In this document: positions 9,831 through 17,731 of the stretch, piece by piece
How the letters are laid out: each line of letters opens with the position of its first letter
Position numbering within the stretch: the stretch's first letter is position 1
Assembly: GCF_023015615.1 (NCBI RefSeq)
Contig: NZ_JALKAJ010000005.1
Coordinates: 124,001-188,000 of the forward strand
Length of the DNA stretch: 64,000 bases
Source: Qipengyuania sp. S6317L1
GTDB taxonomy: Bacteria > Pseudomonadota > Alphaproteobacteria > Sphingomonadales > Sphingomonadaceae
Reading direction: 5' to 3'
Program-made: the position numbers and the translations under genes
The notes under the pieces: generated by a model
What the model was told of the DNA's origin: nothing
What the model saw: the letters and a program-made list of their open reading frames with translations, nothing else
Database searches by the model: none

Positions 9831-11444
9831 TTAATCCAGCGCGTCGAGATAGGTCCATATCCGGCTCACCACGACTGACCCTTCGCCAACCGCGCTGGCG
9901 ACCCGCTTGACCGAGCCCGAGCGCACATCGCCCACGGCAAAGATACCATCGGTGCTGGTTTCAAACGGGCTTTCGCGGTCCGCCGGTGCGCCGGTGATAA
10001 CGAACCCTTTGTCATCGGTGCCCACCAGTCCGCTGAGCCATTCGGTATTGGGCGCAGCGCCAATCATGATGAACAAGGCGCGCGTATCGATCCGTCGCTT
10101 TTGATCGGGCGTCGTAACGGTCACGCCCTCCAGCCAATCGTCACCGTGCAAACCGGTGACGGTGGTGTTGTAGTGAATGGTAATCCTGGGATCGGCTTCG
10201 AGCCGCTGCGAGAGATAGCGCGACATGGATGCCGCCAGACTATCCGAGCGCACGACCAGATGAACGTGCGCGGCGCTGCGGCTCAGGTGCATGGCCGCTT
10301 GCCCGGCTGAATTGCCCCCGCCGATCACCACCGCTTCGGTGCGCTTGCAAAAGCGCGCCTCCATTTCGGTGGCGGAGTAGAAGATGCCTGCGCCTTCCAA
10401 TTGCTCCAGCCTTTCGAGCGGCAAGCGGCGGTATTGGACCCCGGTGCTGACAAGGACAGCCTTGGCGCAAATTTCATCGTCATCGTCTAGCTGTGCGCAA
10501 AAGCTGCCGTCCTCGCGCCGTTCCAGCCCGACCACGCGGCGCGGCATGACGAAGCGTGTGCCGAACTTCATCGCCTGAATCTGTCCACGCCACGTCAGAT
10601 CCGTGCCGCTGATCCCGGTGGGAAATCCCATGTAGTTTTCGATCCGGCTCGACGTGCCCGCTTGCCCGCCAACGGCCGTGTCCTCGATCACCAGCGCCTC
10701 GAGCCCCTCGCTGCCGGCATAGACCGCCGCCGCAACGCCCGCTGGCCCGCCGCCAACGATAAGGAGGTCGAAATCACGCTGCGAACAGATGTCGAGATCA
10801 AGGCCCAGGAACTGTGCGACCTTGCGCGGGCTGGGATCGTCGAGCTTGGTGTCTGTCCCGACAATTACGCCGGGTTCGTTGCTCACGATGCTGCACGCCT
10901 CAAGCGTTTCGTTGTCGCCTGCATCCATATCGTAGCTGGAGAAGGGGATGCGGTTGCGCGACAGAAAGCGTTCAACCGCCTGCACCTTGGCATCGCGGTC
11001 TGCCCCGATGATTTTGACCGAGCCATTGGAATGCTCGAACTGCTTGCGCCTGCGTGCGGAAAAAACGGTCAGGATATGGTCGGAAAGCTCGGGCACACGG
11101 CTCATCAGTTCGAGCATGTCGGTGCGCGGCGCTTCGATTACACGCGTCTCGCACGTGGTGCGCATCTTCAAGTAATGCGCGCCGCGATTGAGGAAGCCGA
11201 TTTCGCCCATGAACTGGGTCGGACCAAGCGATGCTTCCATCAAGCGTTCGCCGGTGTGGTGGTCCACGACCTCGATCTCGCCATCGAGGACATAGACAAA
11301 GGTGTCCATCCGGTCGCCAATTTCGGCAACCACGTGGCCGGCAGGATAGGTCTTTTCCTCGCCGATCTCGCAAATCGCATCGACGTGAGATTGGGCGAGC
11401 GGCACACGGCGCATCGTCTCAAGATCATTGCCGAGATGTTCCAC
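9831..11444 (-). CDS. Cyclic-nucleotide-binding-domain flavoprotein of the thioredoxin reductase family
   Basis: A 537-residue three-part protein. Residues about 20-135 form a CAP/PKA-type cyclic nucleotide-binding domain (ENYMGF is not part of it; the fold is marked by GPTQFMGEIGFLNRG). About 145-220 resemble a glutaredoxin/thioredoxin-like domain. The rest is a thioredoxin-reductase-like FAD/NAD(P)H module with VGGGPAGVAAA near 230, VIGGGNSAGQAA near 375 and a FAVGDVRSG end. The redox CxxC that thioredoxin reductases carry just before the second Rossmann loop is absent: the site reads FYSATEMEARFCKR. It may therefore use another partner or only dock cofactors. No operon partner is visible. 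Confidence 0.85.
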   Translation of the reverse strand: MEHLGNDLETMRRVPLAQSHVDAICEIGEEKTYPAGHVVAEIGDRMDTFVYVLDGEIEVVDHHTGERLMEASLGPTQFMGEIGFLNRGAHYLKMRTTCETRVIEAPRTDMLELMSRVPELSDHILTVFSARRRKQFEHSNGSVKIIGADRDAKVQAVERFLSRNRIPFSSYDMDAGDNETLEACSIVSNEPGVIVGTDTKLDDPSPRKVAQFLGLDLDICSQRDFDLLIVGGGPAGVAAAVYAGSEGLEALVIEDTAVGGQAGTSSRIENYMGFPTGISGTDLTWRGQIQAMKFGTRFVMPRRVVGLERREDGSFCAQLDDDDEICAKAVLVSTGVQYRRLPLERLEQLEGAGIFYSATEMEARFCKRTEAVVIGGGNSAGQAAMHLSRSAAHVHLVVRSDSLAASMSRYLSQRLEADPRITIHYNTTVTGLHGDDWLEGVTVTTPDQKRRIDTRALFIMIGAAPNTEWLSGLVGTDDKGFVITGAPADRESPFETSTDGIFAVGDVRSGSVKRVASAVGEGSVVVSRIWTYLDALD

Positions 11445-11527
11445 AAAGTGCCTCCTGTCGATTCTTGAGCGTTGCTCACCTTAATGGAGCGCGGGGTCAA
11501 AGTCAGGTGATGTGCGGCAAAGGCGCT

Positions 11528-11568
11528 AAAAGAAAACGCCGCCAGAACGGTTTTACGTTCGGACGGCG
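11528..11568 (-). terminator. Terminator of the DUF3597 gene
   Basis: Imperfect hairpin with arms GCCGCCAGAACG and CGTTCGGACGGC. On the minus strand it is followed by GTTTTCTTTT. Confidence 0.65.
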
Positions 11569-11629
11569 CTTCTTGATTTTCAGATTCCGGCTTCGCTCCT
11601 GAAAAAGAACGAGCGGTCGTCGCAAAAGG

Positions 11630-12007
11630 TCAGTCTTTCAAATGCGCAGGGACGATGCCGCCCGCTGCCGCCATCTGGTCGAGCACCGCTTTATGAAGTG
11701 CGATGTTGTCTTCGGCTGTGCCCGAATAATCGGCGTTGCCCATTTCCTGCGCGAGAGCCTTGCGATTGGCGTAGCTGGGGTCAATGCGAACAAGCTTCAT
11801 CAGATCGACGATCGAGGTTTGCCAGTTGAGTTTGTCAGAGCCCGGAATGCTGGCGATGCGCGCTTCAACATCGGCATTGCTGATCGCGGCGCGCTTTGGC
11901 GGGGTGGCGGGTGCGGCGGTTGTGGGGGTTGGCGCGGCTGGTGCTGCTTTTGTTTCTTCTTCGTCGTCGCCAAAAATCGCGTTAGAAATCGAACTGAAAA
12001 TACCCAT
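11630..12007 (-). CDS. DUF3597 domain protein
   Basis: A 125-residue protein. A short MGIFSSISNAIFG start is followed by an acidic patch, an Ala/Pro/Thr-rich linker (about 15-45), and then the folded part with WQTSIVDLMKLVRIDPSYANRKALAQ typical of DUF3597, a small helical domain of unknown function. An in-frame ATG four codons upstream exists. The ATG at 12007 is preferred because GGAGGG lies directly before it. A strong terminator follows. Cytoplasmic location is likely. Confidence 0.8.
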   Translation of the reverse strand: MGIFSSISNAIFGDDEEETKAAPAAPTPTTAAPATPPKRAAISNADVEARIASIPGSDKLNWQTSIVDLMKLVRIDPSYANRKALAQEMGNADYSGTAEDNIALHKAVLDQMAAAGGIVPAHLKD

Positions 12008-12105
12008 AATACCCTCCATATAAGTTACACCCCTGGTGCTAGCGGTGCGCGCAGGGGTTTTCCAGCGGCTTTACAAATGATGACAAGGGGCAAATCGAAA
12101 CGGAC

Positions 12106-12318
12106 ATGACCGATCTGGTTTTTTCAATCGTGATATTGGCGGCGATCCTGCTGCTGGTGGCAGCTTTCGTTTACTGGCGGCGGACCGGCGCGGTTAAACA
12201 GCCCGTGCTCATGGTGGTGCTTGCGCTGATCGCGATTGGCAATGTGCTTATCTGGACGATCCCGACCGCCGACGGGACTGCTCCTGTCGATCAGATCCAG
12301 TCGGCCGAGACGGGATAA
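12106..12318 (+). CDS. Small two-span membrane protein
   Basis: A 70-residue protein with two predicted membrane spans (about 5-24 and 33-51) separated by a basic loop YWRRTGAVKQ, and a short polar tail. The positive loop suggests both termini face outward. Only hydrophobicity supports it; I recognise no family. It is followed by the convergent TonB-like gene. Confidence 0.6.
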   Translation: MTDLVFSIVILAAILLLVAAFVYWRRTGAVKQPVLMVVLALIAIGNVLIWTIPTADGTAPVDQIQSAETG

Positions 12319-12340
12319 CGCCCCGGCCGATTGTTCAGGG

Positions 12341-13024
12341 TTACTGCGGAATGCGCCAGTTTACGACATTGGAATAGGTGCCAGCAACATTGGCCCCGCT
12401 TGCATCCTTTGCCGGAGTGAAGACGGCGCGCGATGTGATCAACTGACACGTGGCACGGTCAAGCGCGGTGTATCCGGTTGAGCCTGTCACCGTGCAGTCC
12501 GTGACCTTGCCGCTCGCGCTGATCTTGAGCGAAAAGCGCGCGTTGCCTTCATACCCGCGCCGGATCCAGCTTGTGCGATAATCGGAAGTCTTGATCCAGT
12601 TGCCCGGATTGCCGCGCGGCGCCGCAGCGACGGGATCGAAGGTGGGCGCGGGCTGTGGGACTGTGGGAAGTTCAACCGGGCCAAGGCGAGCGCCCCAATC
12701 CTCGCTCAGCGTTCCGCCCGTCGGCAGCGTGCCTGGCCCTGTCAAAGTGATCACGGGGTCTGGCGCTGGGGCCGGGCGAAGCGGATCGGGTTGCGGGATC
12801 GGATTGGTCTTGGTGTCTGTCTCGACGGTTTTGTCGGGCTCGATGATCTCAGGGGTGATCACCACGTCAGGAATGTCGCTGGCCCTTGGGTTAGGGACTT
12901 CGGGCGCAATGACGATCTTGACGGCGAGGCCGGCGACAAGAACCGCACCGACGGTTGCAGGGACGCCCAGAGCGCCGACAACGGCGAGGGGGTTGGGGCG
13001 GTTTGCGGTGGTCGCGTAATTCAT
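12341..13024 (-). CDS. TonB-family energy-transducer-like protein
   Basis: A 227-residue protein. One N-terminal membrane anchor (about 12-38) is followed by a Pro-rich periplasmic spacer with PDPLRPAPAPDP, then a TonB C-terminal domain with SWIRRGYEGNARFSLKIS, VTDCTVTGSTGY and a final NVVNWRIPQ. Such proteins carry proton-motive energy from ExbB/ExbD to outer-membrane receptors. No exbBD or receptor is next to it, so it may be a stand-alone TonB paralogue with another role. The start at 13024 has GAGGAGAAG upstream. Confidence 0.8.
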   Translation of the reverse strand: MNYATTANRPNPLAVVGALGVPATVGAVLVAGLAVKIVIAPEVPNPRASDIPDVVITPEIIEPDKTVETDTKTNPIPQPDPLRPAPAPDPVITLTGPGTLPTGGTLSEDWGARLGPVELPTVPQPAPTFDPVAAAPRGNPGNWIKTSDYRTSWIRRGYEGNARFSLKISASGKVTDCTVTGSTGYTALDRATCQLITSRAVFTPAKDASGANVAGTYSNVVNWRIPQ

Positions 13025-13153
13025 GAATCTTCTCCTCTCATGATTTGCGATGAGTGGAGCGTCTCACGAGTTGTTGCGAGTGACAAGCAATATCGAGTTG
13101 CAATTGGCGACGGGTCGCAGGCTGCAACGTATTAAAATTGCGTGAGATTATTC

Positions 13154-13438
13154 TTTTTGCGCACCCGCATCCGCGAGCGCATCCTCGGTGAGTCTTTGTT
13201 TTTCGCACGCCCATCCGGGCGCGCATCCTCGCTAGACGGGCAGGCAAGCTGCCCCCGCTGCGGGCGGGCAGTCGCCCTTGCGACGCCGCGGCGTCGTCCC
13301 AGCTCACTATGGCTAGGGCATCGCGGAGCACGGTCGCGGCAGCGACCGCAAGCACGACCGTGCGCCCGCAAGTGCCCCGCATTGAGCGGAGCGAAAGGAG
13401 GGAATAGCACCGAGGATGCTCGCCCGGATGGGCGAGCG
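13154..13438. repeat. REP-like palindromic repeat cluster
   Basis: The 430-base gap between the TonB-like gene and the hydrolase holds no credible gene. It contains a repeat unit around CGCCCATCCGGGCG (a 5-bp stem with ATCC loop) flanked by GCGCATCCTCG. Two direct copies are at 13154-13187 and 13199-13231, and one inverted copy is at 13411-13438. Inside are further palindromes: CGACGCCGCGGCGTCG at 13281-13296 and GCACGGTCG/CGACCGTGC at 13328-13363. A copy with 23 identical bases lies after parC at 22295. Confidence 0.75.
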
Positions 13439-13453
13439 TAGCCACAAACTATC

Positions 13454-14110
13454 TTATTTGATTGGACAATCCGGCGACAGGCGGAAGTCGAGGTAGTTGT
13501 CGACGCTTGCCATCATGTCTTCCATTTCGTTTTCGAAGAAATGGTTGGCGCGAGGGATTTCGTCATGGTGGATCGTGATGTGCTTTTGCGTGCGCAGCTT
13601 GTCGACGAGCTTCTGCACGGCGCTTGGCTGAACCACGGTGTCAGCCGCGCCTTGCACGAAGATGCCCGAGGCCGGGCACGGCGCAAGGAAGCTGAAGTCA
13701 TACATGTTCGCAGGCGGCGCAACCGAGATAAAGCCGCGCACTTCCGGGCGCCGCATCAGCAGCTGCATGCCGATGAGCGCGCCGAAGGAATAGCCCGCAA
13801 CCCAGGTTTGCTGCGCCTCGGGGTGGATCGATTGCACCCAGTCGAGCGCGCTAGCCGCATCGGAAAGCTCGCCAATGCCGTTGTCGAAGGAGCCCTGGCT
13901 GCGGCCCACGCCGCGAAAGTTGAAGCGAAGCGTTGCAAAGCCGCGATCAACAAAGGTCTGATAGAGCCGTTGAACGATCCGGTCATTCATCGTGCCGCCG
14001 CCTTCGGGGTGCGGATGCAGGATCATTGCAACGGGTGCGCGCGGGCGTGGTGGCGGGGAAAAACGACCTTCGAGACGGCCCTCTGGACCGGGAAAGATGA
14101 CGGATGGCAT
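13454..14110 (-). CDS. Alpha/beta hydrolase of the small dienelactone-hydrolase-like group
   Basis: A 218-residue hydrolase. HPHPEGGGTMNDRIV forms the oxyanion region, GYSFGALIG holds the nucleophile serine, and a late RANHFFENE carries the probable catalytic histidine. No signal peptide is seen. Substrate is unknown. It diverges from two cysteine desulfurases across 120 bases containing a Fur-like box, so it may share iron-dependent control. The ATG at 14110 with AAAGG upstream is preferred to a TTG one codon earlier. Confidence 0.85.
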   Translation of the reverse strand: MPSVIFPGPEGRLEGRFSPPPRPRAPVAMILHPHPEGGGTMNDRIVQRLYQTFVDRGFATLRFNFRGVGRSQGSFDNGIGELSDAASALDWVQSIHPEAQQTWVAGYSFGALIGMQLLMRRPEVRGFISVAPPANMYDFSFLAPCPASGIFVQGAADTVVQPSAVQKLVDKLRTQKHITIHHDEIPRANHFFENEMEDMMASVDNYLDFRLSPDCPIK

Positions 14111-14203
14111 CAAATGACCTTTGTGAAATGGGTTGCGCTGTTACACCGGCTGGTGTCCGCTGGTGCTCCCCCTATATAAGCACTTGCAGGAATGTGCAAT
14201 TTT

Positions 14204-14220
14204 TTAAGAATCGTTCTCAA
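14204..14220. promoter_or_regulatory. Candidate Fur-type operator
   Basis: TTAAGAATCGTTCTCAA is a 17-base near-palindrome with two mismatched pairs. It resembles Fur boxes of the TGAGAATNATTCTCA type. It lies between the hydrolase and the cysteine desulfurase genes and would overlap the ribosome site of the latter. Confidence 0.45.
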
Positions 14221-14232
14221 TAAGGGCTATCA

Positions 14233-15222
14233 TTGACCGACCGAGTGTATCTTGATCACGCCGCCACAACCCCGCTGCGCCCTGAGGCGAAGGCCGCGAT
14301 GGAGGAGGGCTTTGCGCTGTGGGCCAACCCGTCGAGCCCGCATGGCGAAGGGCGCAAGGCCAAGAACGCGCTCGAAGACGCGCGCGCCCGGATCAAGGCG
14401 GCATGCGAATGGGACGGCGAGGTGATCTTCACCTCCGGCGCGAGCGAGGCCCTGTGGATTGCTCTTAACCGAGCCAAGGCCACGCGCCGAATCGTCAGCG
14501 CGGTTGAGCATGATGCGGTCTTTCGCGCTGCGCCTGATGCGGAGATTTCGAGCGATGAAAGCACGTTCGATGCGTCGACTATCCTTGCGGTTCAGCACGT
14601 CAATTCTGAGACCGGTGTAATCAATCCCGTTGGGGCGATGGCGGAAGCTCTGGGGCCAACGGGTGCAGTCCTGCTTTCCGATTGCTCGCAGTCGGCGGGC
14701 AAGCTGAAACTACCCAAGGCCGATATGCTGGTCGTCTCCGCGCACAAGCTGGGCGGCCCCATCGGGATTGGCGCGCTTCTGGTGCGCGACTGGAACCTGC
14801 TTGAGCCCACAGGAGGCCACGAGCGCGGCTATCGTCAGGGGACCGAGAATATGCCCGGCGCGCTAGGCTTTGCGAGCGCGCTTGAGGCGGGCGAGTGGGC
14901 GACCACTGCAGAGGAGCGCTCCGGATTTGCGAGCGCACTTGGCGAGGCCAAACTGACCTTTGGCGATCAAACCGACTACATCTTCGCCCTCGCACACCCC
15001 ACTATGAGCGCGCAAGCTCTCCTCATTCGCCTCGATGCGATGGGGATAGCCGTATCGGCTGGCAGCGCGTGTTCTTCGGGGACGCTTAAAAAGAGCCGTG
15101 TGCTCGATGCTTTTGGGGTGAGCGATGAGGTCGCCGCACGCACCATTCGCGTGAGCCTTGGCTGGAACACGACCACGGCGGATCTGGACCGTTTCATCGA
15201 AGCTTGGAAGTCTCTCACATGA
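14233..15222 (+). CDS. Cysteine desulfurase-like aminotransferase (NifS/IscS family), first of a pair
   Basis: A 329-residue pyridoxal-phosphate enzyme. VYLDHAATTPLRPEA is the family N-terminus, VVSAHKLGGPIG holds the cofactor lysine and GSACSSGTLKKS the active-site cysteine. It should take sulfur from cysteine for iron-sulfur cluster assembly. It is about 50 residues shorter than IscS, with a reduced middle. The start is TTG with AAGGGC upstream. Its TGA overlaps the ATG of a second desulfurase by four bases, so the two are translationally coupled. Confidence 0.9.
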   Translation: MTDRVYLDHAATTPLRPEAKAAMEEGFALWANPSSPHGEGRKAKNALEDARARIKAACEWDGEVIFTSGASEALWIALNRAKATRRIVSAVEHDAVFRAAPDAEISSDESTFDASTILAVQHVNSETGVINPVGAMAEALGPTGAVLLSDCSQSAGKLKLPKADMLVVSAHKLGGPIGIGALLVRDWNLLEPTGGHERGYRQGTENMPGALGFASALEAGEWATTAEERSGFASALGEAKLTFGDQTDYIFALAHPTMSAQALLIRLDAMGIAVSAGSACSSGTLKKSRVLDAFGVSDEVAARTIRVSLGWNTTTADLDRFIEAWKSLT

Positions 15223-16301
15223 TCTATCTCGACAACCAGGCCACCACGCCGCTTGCGCCCGAAGCGCGCGATGCGATGATCCGCTGGCTCGACGGGCCCG
15301 ATGGCTCGGGGTTCGGCAATCCGCACTCACCGCACAAGCTTGGCCGTCAGGCAGCCGCTGCGGTCGAGGCGGCGCGCGATCATGTGGCGGCGCTGTTCCC
15401 GGCGGGCGGCACAGTGATTTTCACGAGCGGCGCGACCGAGGCGCTGAACCTCGCCATTCGCGGGACGGGTGGGAAAGGCAGCGTTGCCTTCTCCGCAATC
15501 GAGCACTCGGCGGTGGGTGATACCGCGAAGGATGCTGGTCCGCACAAGGTGCTCCGCGTCGATAGCGACGGGATCTGTGATCCGGAGCAGGATATCGACG
15601 GCGCTGTGCGCCTGTTCGCGGTGATGCAGGTGAACAATGAGATCGGCACGATCCAGCCCACGCGCGACTGGCACGAACGCGCAAAGCAGGAAAACGCGCT
15701 GTTCCTGATCGATGCGGTTCAGGCTTACGGGAAGATGCCGGTTGCGGGCGCGGATATGCTCGCCGTGTCGGCGCATAAGCTGAACGGTCCCAAGGGCGTT
15801 GGCGCTTTGTGGGTGCGCGACGGGGTAAAGCTTCGCGAGGTGCAGACCGGCGGCGGGCAGGAACACGGCCTTCGCTCCGGCACTTTGTCGCCTGCGCTCA
15901 TTGCCGGTTTTGGCGCAGCGGCCAAACTTGCCAGAGAACGCATGGAAGAGGACGCCGCCCACGCAGAGGCGCTGTGGACCAGAGCACGCGAACATTTTGA
16001 CGGCTGGACCCTCAACGGAAGCGACGCATCGCGCTGGTATGGCAATATGAATATCAGGCGCGACGGCCTCGATGTGGCGCGCCTCATGTCGGATTGCCGC
16101 AGCGTCATGTTCTCCGCCGGAAGCGCGTGCGCGAGCGGCTCTGGTCGGCCCAGCCACGTGCTCAAGGCCATCGGGCTAAGCGATGAACAAGCGAAAAGCT
16201 CGATCCGGCTCGGGTGGGGGCGCTACACCACGCTTGACCAGATCGACGAGGCAGCCAAGGCCATTCTCGAGGCGGCAAAAGATCAGGAGCTTTGGGGGTA
16301 A
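15219..16301 (+). CDS. Cysteine desulfurase, second of a pair
   Basis: A 360-residue NifS/IscS-family enzyme. It opens MIYLDNQATTPLAPEARD, has VSAHKLNGPKG with the cofactor lysine and GSACASGSGRPSHV with the sulfur-carrying cysteine. The ATGA overlap with the upstream paralogue and the ferredoxin four bases downstream make a three-gene iron-sulfur operon. No IscU, IscA or HscAB gene is present, so it may serve a special target or supply the SUF system elsewhere. A start five codons earlier is possible but unsupported. Confidence 0.92.
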   Translation: MIYLDNQATTPLAPEARDAMIRWLDGPDGSGFGNPHSPHKLGRQAAAAVEAARDHVAALFPAGGTVIFTSGATEALNLAIRGTGGKGSVAFSAIEHSAVGDTAKDAGPHKVLRVDSDGICDPEQDIDGAVRLFAVMQVNNEIGTIQPTRDWHERAKQENALFLIDAVQAYGKMPVAGADMLAVSAHKLNGPKGVGALWVRDGVKLREVQTGGGQEHGLRSGTLSPALIAGFGAAAKLARERMEEDAAHAEALWTRAREHFDGWTLNGSDASRWYGNMNIRRDGLDVARLMSDCRSVMFSAGSACASGSGRPSHVLKAIGLSDEQAKSSIRLGWGRYTTLDQIDEAAKAILEAAKDQELWG

Positions 16302-16305
16302 TCTC

Positions 16306-16641
16306 ATGACCATCACAGTGAATTTCATCGACCCCAAGGGGAATGCCAATACCGCTGATGGTGAGGCGGGCGACAATCTGCTCAAGGTGGGACAGGCAGC
16401 GGGCCTCCCGCTAGAGGGGACGTGCGAGGGGCAAATGGCGTGCTCGACCTGTCATGTGATCGTGGCCGCCGAATGGTTCGATAAACTGCCCGAGGCGTCC
16501 GAAGAGGAAGAGGACATGCTCGATTTTGCCGCAGGGGCGCGGCGCACATCGCGCCTTTCCTGCCAGATCGACCTGACCGATGAGCTCGACGGGCTCACCG
16601 TGACTGTCCCGGGCGAAAGCCACGACGCACGCGGGCTCTAA
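16306..16641 (+). CDS. fdx: 2Fe-2S ferredoxin, adrenodoxin/Isc type
   Basis: A 111-residue ferredoxin. Cys40, Cys46 and Cys49 (GTCEGQMACSTCHV) with Cys86 (SRLSCQ) give the C-x5-C-x2-C-x36-C spacing of vertebrate-type and Isc ferredoxins. It would donate electrons for cluster assembly or to a P450 or dehydroxylase. Following the two desulfurases by four bases favours cluster assembly. Its last codons (ARGL then TAA) form the first unit of a 16-bp tandem repeat that continues past the stop. Confidence 0.92.
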   Translation: MTITVNFIDPKGNANTADGEAGDNLLKVGQAAGLPLEGTCEGQMACSTCHVIVAAEWFDKLPEASEEEEDMLDFAAGARRTSRLSCQIDLTDELDGLTVTVPGESHDARGL

Positions 16642-16682
16642 GGCGCGCGGGCTCTAGGGTGCGCGGGCTCTAGGGCGCGCGG
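16629..16682. repeat. 16-bp tandem repeat at the ferredoxin 3' end
   Basis: GCGGGCTCTA recurs at 16631, 16647 and 16663, an exact period of 16, within units of the form GCGCGCGGGCTCTAGG. The first unit contains the ferredoxin stop codon. Confidence 0.85.
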
Positions 16683-16690
16683 AACCCAGA

Positions 16691-16729
16691 CGCGAAAAAC
16701 CCCGCGACGCTGTTGCAGCGCGGCGGGGT
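16691..16729 (-). terminator. Terminator of the DJ-1/PfpI gene, possibly bidirectional
   Basis: Arms ACCCCGC and GCGGGGT with an inner CGCTG/CAGCG stem. A run of T residues follows on the minus strand (AAAAA on plus at 16695-16699). Confidence 0.75.
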
Positions 16730-16752
16730 CTTCGGGGATATCTTGTGCGCGA

Positions 16753-17301
16753 TCATACGTTTTCGGGCACTTGGTCGGCCGAAATCTCGACCGCGTCGAT
16801 CAGCGCCTCGGTAAAGGCGGGGATATCGTCGGGGTTACGGCTGGTGATGAGATGACCATCGACCGCAACTTCGCGATCAATCACTTCGCCGCCGGCGTTC
16901 TTCAAATCGGTGCGCACTGACGGCCATGCGGTGACAACCCTGCCATCGACCAAGCCCGCTTCGATCAGCAGCCATGGTGCGTGACAGATCGCGGCAATCG
17001 GCTTGCCTTGCTTGTCGAAGGCTTTGATCAGATCAATGACCGTATCGTTCATACGCAGAATGTCGGGGTTCATTTGACCGCCGGGAAGAAGAAGCGCGTC
17101 GAAATCGTCAGCGCTTACATTGTCGACAGTCGCCTCGACCTGCACGCTGTTGCCCCAGTCGCCGTTTTCCCAGCCCTTGATCGTGCCGTTCTCAAGGCTT
17201 GCGACGAGCGTCTTTGCTCCGGCTTCCTCGAGCAACTTCTTGGGCTGTTCCAGCTCTGATTGTTCAAATCCGTTGGTTGCGATGATGAGAATGCTTTTCA
17301 T
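16753..17301 (-). CDS. DJ-1/PfpI-family protein
   Basis: A 182-residue class I glutamine amidotransferase-like protein of the PfpI/YhbO group. The nucleophile elbow AAICHAPWLLIEAG holds the conserved cysteine next to a histidine, and ALLLPGGQMNPD has the upstream Gly pair. Members are described as stress proteins with deglycase, chaperone or protease activity; the activity is debated. It is monocistronic with its own terminator and is divergent from the micro-peptide locus. Confidence 0.9.
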   Translation of the reverse strand: MKSILIIATNGFEQSELEQPKKLLEEAGAKTLVASLENGTIKGWENGDWGNSVQVEATVDNVSADDFDALLLPGGQMNPDILRMNDTVIDLIKAFDKQGKPIAAICHAPWLLIEAGLVDGRVVTAWPSVRTDLKNAGGEVIDREVAVDGHLITSRNPDDIPAFTEALIDAVEISADQVPENV

Positions 17302-17495
17302 GTCTCAGATGCTCCTTTTGTTTTGTGTCTTCACCCTTGGAAAGAGATGAGCCGCCGGTTCGTTCCAAACTTCGCGAAAGAGTCCAGAAACGGCGATCCC
17401 AACAGTTGGGAATATGAACCAATGTTCAGGATTGTCACGAAATGCAAAGGAATTGCCGGGGCGCGAAAACCGCAGAATTCCACCGTTTTTCGAGT

Positions 17496-17512
17496 TTGGC
17501 ACGGGAGGTGCA
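17496..17512 (+). promoter_or_regulatory. Candidate sigma-54 (-24/-12) promoter
   Basis: TTGGCACGGGAGGTGCA matches the consensus YTGGCACGRNNNTTGCW at all but one defined position (G for the first T of TTGC). The expected start site is near 17523, about 60 bases ahead of the first micro-peptide ATG. No rpoN gene is in the window. Confidence 0.5.
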
Positions 17513-17582
17513 AAGCAGTTGGCATGCAGCGGAAACAACCCGCAAACAGTTTAAGTAACCTTTTCAAACGGAGATACGAACC

Positions 17583-17690
17583 ATGACCAACATCGCACAC
17601 AACTTCGCCGCAGCCGCTTTCTCGATCGTGATTTCAGCAAGCCTCTTCGCTTACGCAATCGTGCCAGCAAGCCCCGCTGCTTTCGCTTGA
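17583..17690 (+). CDS. Micro-peptide 1 of a tandem family (35 aa, membrane)
   Basis: A 35-residue frame, MTNIAHN followed by one hydrophobic helix with SIVISASLFAYAIVPASP and ending in Ala. GGAG lies nine bases before ATG. It is paralogous to the next two frames: FS-x-V-x-S-x-x-LF-x-YAI-x-PAS is shared. The unit spacing of about 150 bases indicates tandem duplication. Conservation of frame, ribosome sites and the PAS motif supports real translation. Function is unknown. It could be a membrane-inserted micro-protein or a leader for regulation of the locus. Confidence 0.7.
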   Translation: MTNIAHNFAAAAFSIVISASLFAYAIVPASPAAFA

Positions 17691-17731
17691 TCCGAACCGA
17701 CACACCAACCCAACTTTTAAGGAATTTCAAA

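Noticed and set aside
13154..13438. CRISPR array
   Set aside because: Only three units, one inverted, with unequal spacers (12 bases and then about 180). No cas genes.
13132..13445. Arg/Ala-rich frames on both strands in the repeat cluster
   Set aside because: Composition follows the palindromic repeats, with no start signals or homologous motifs.
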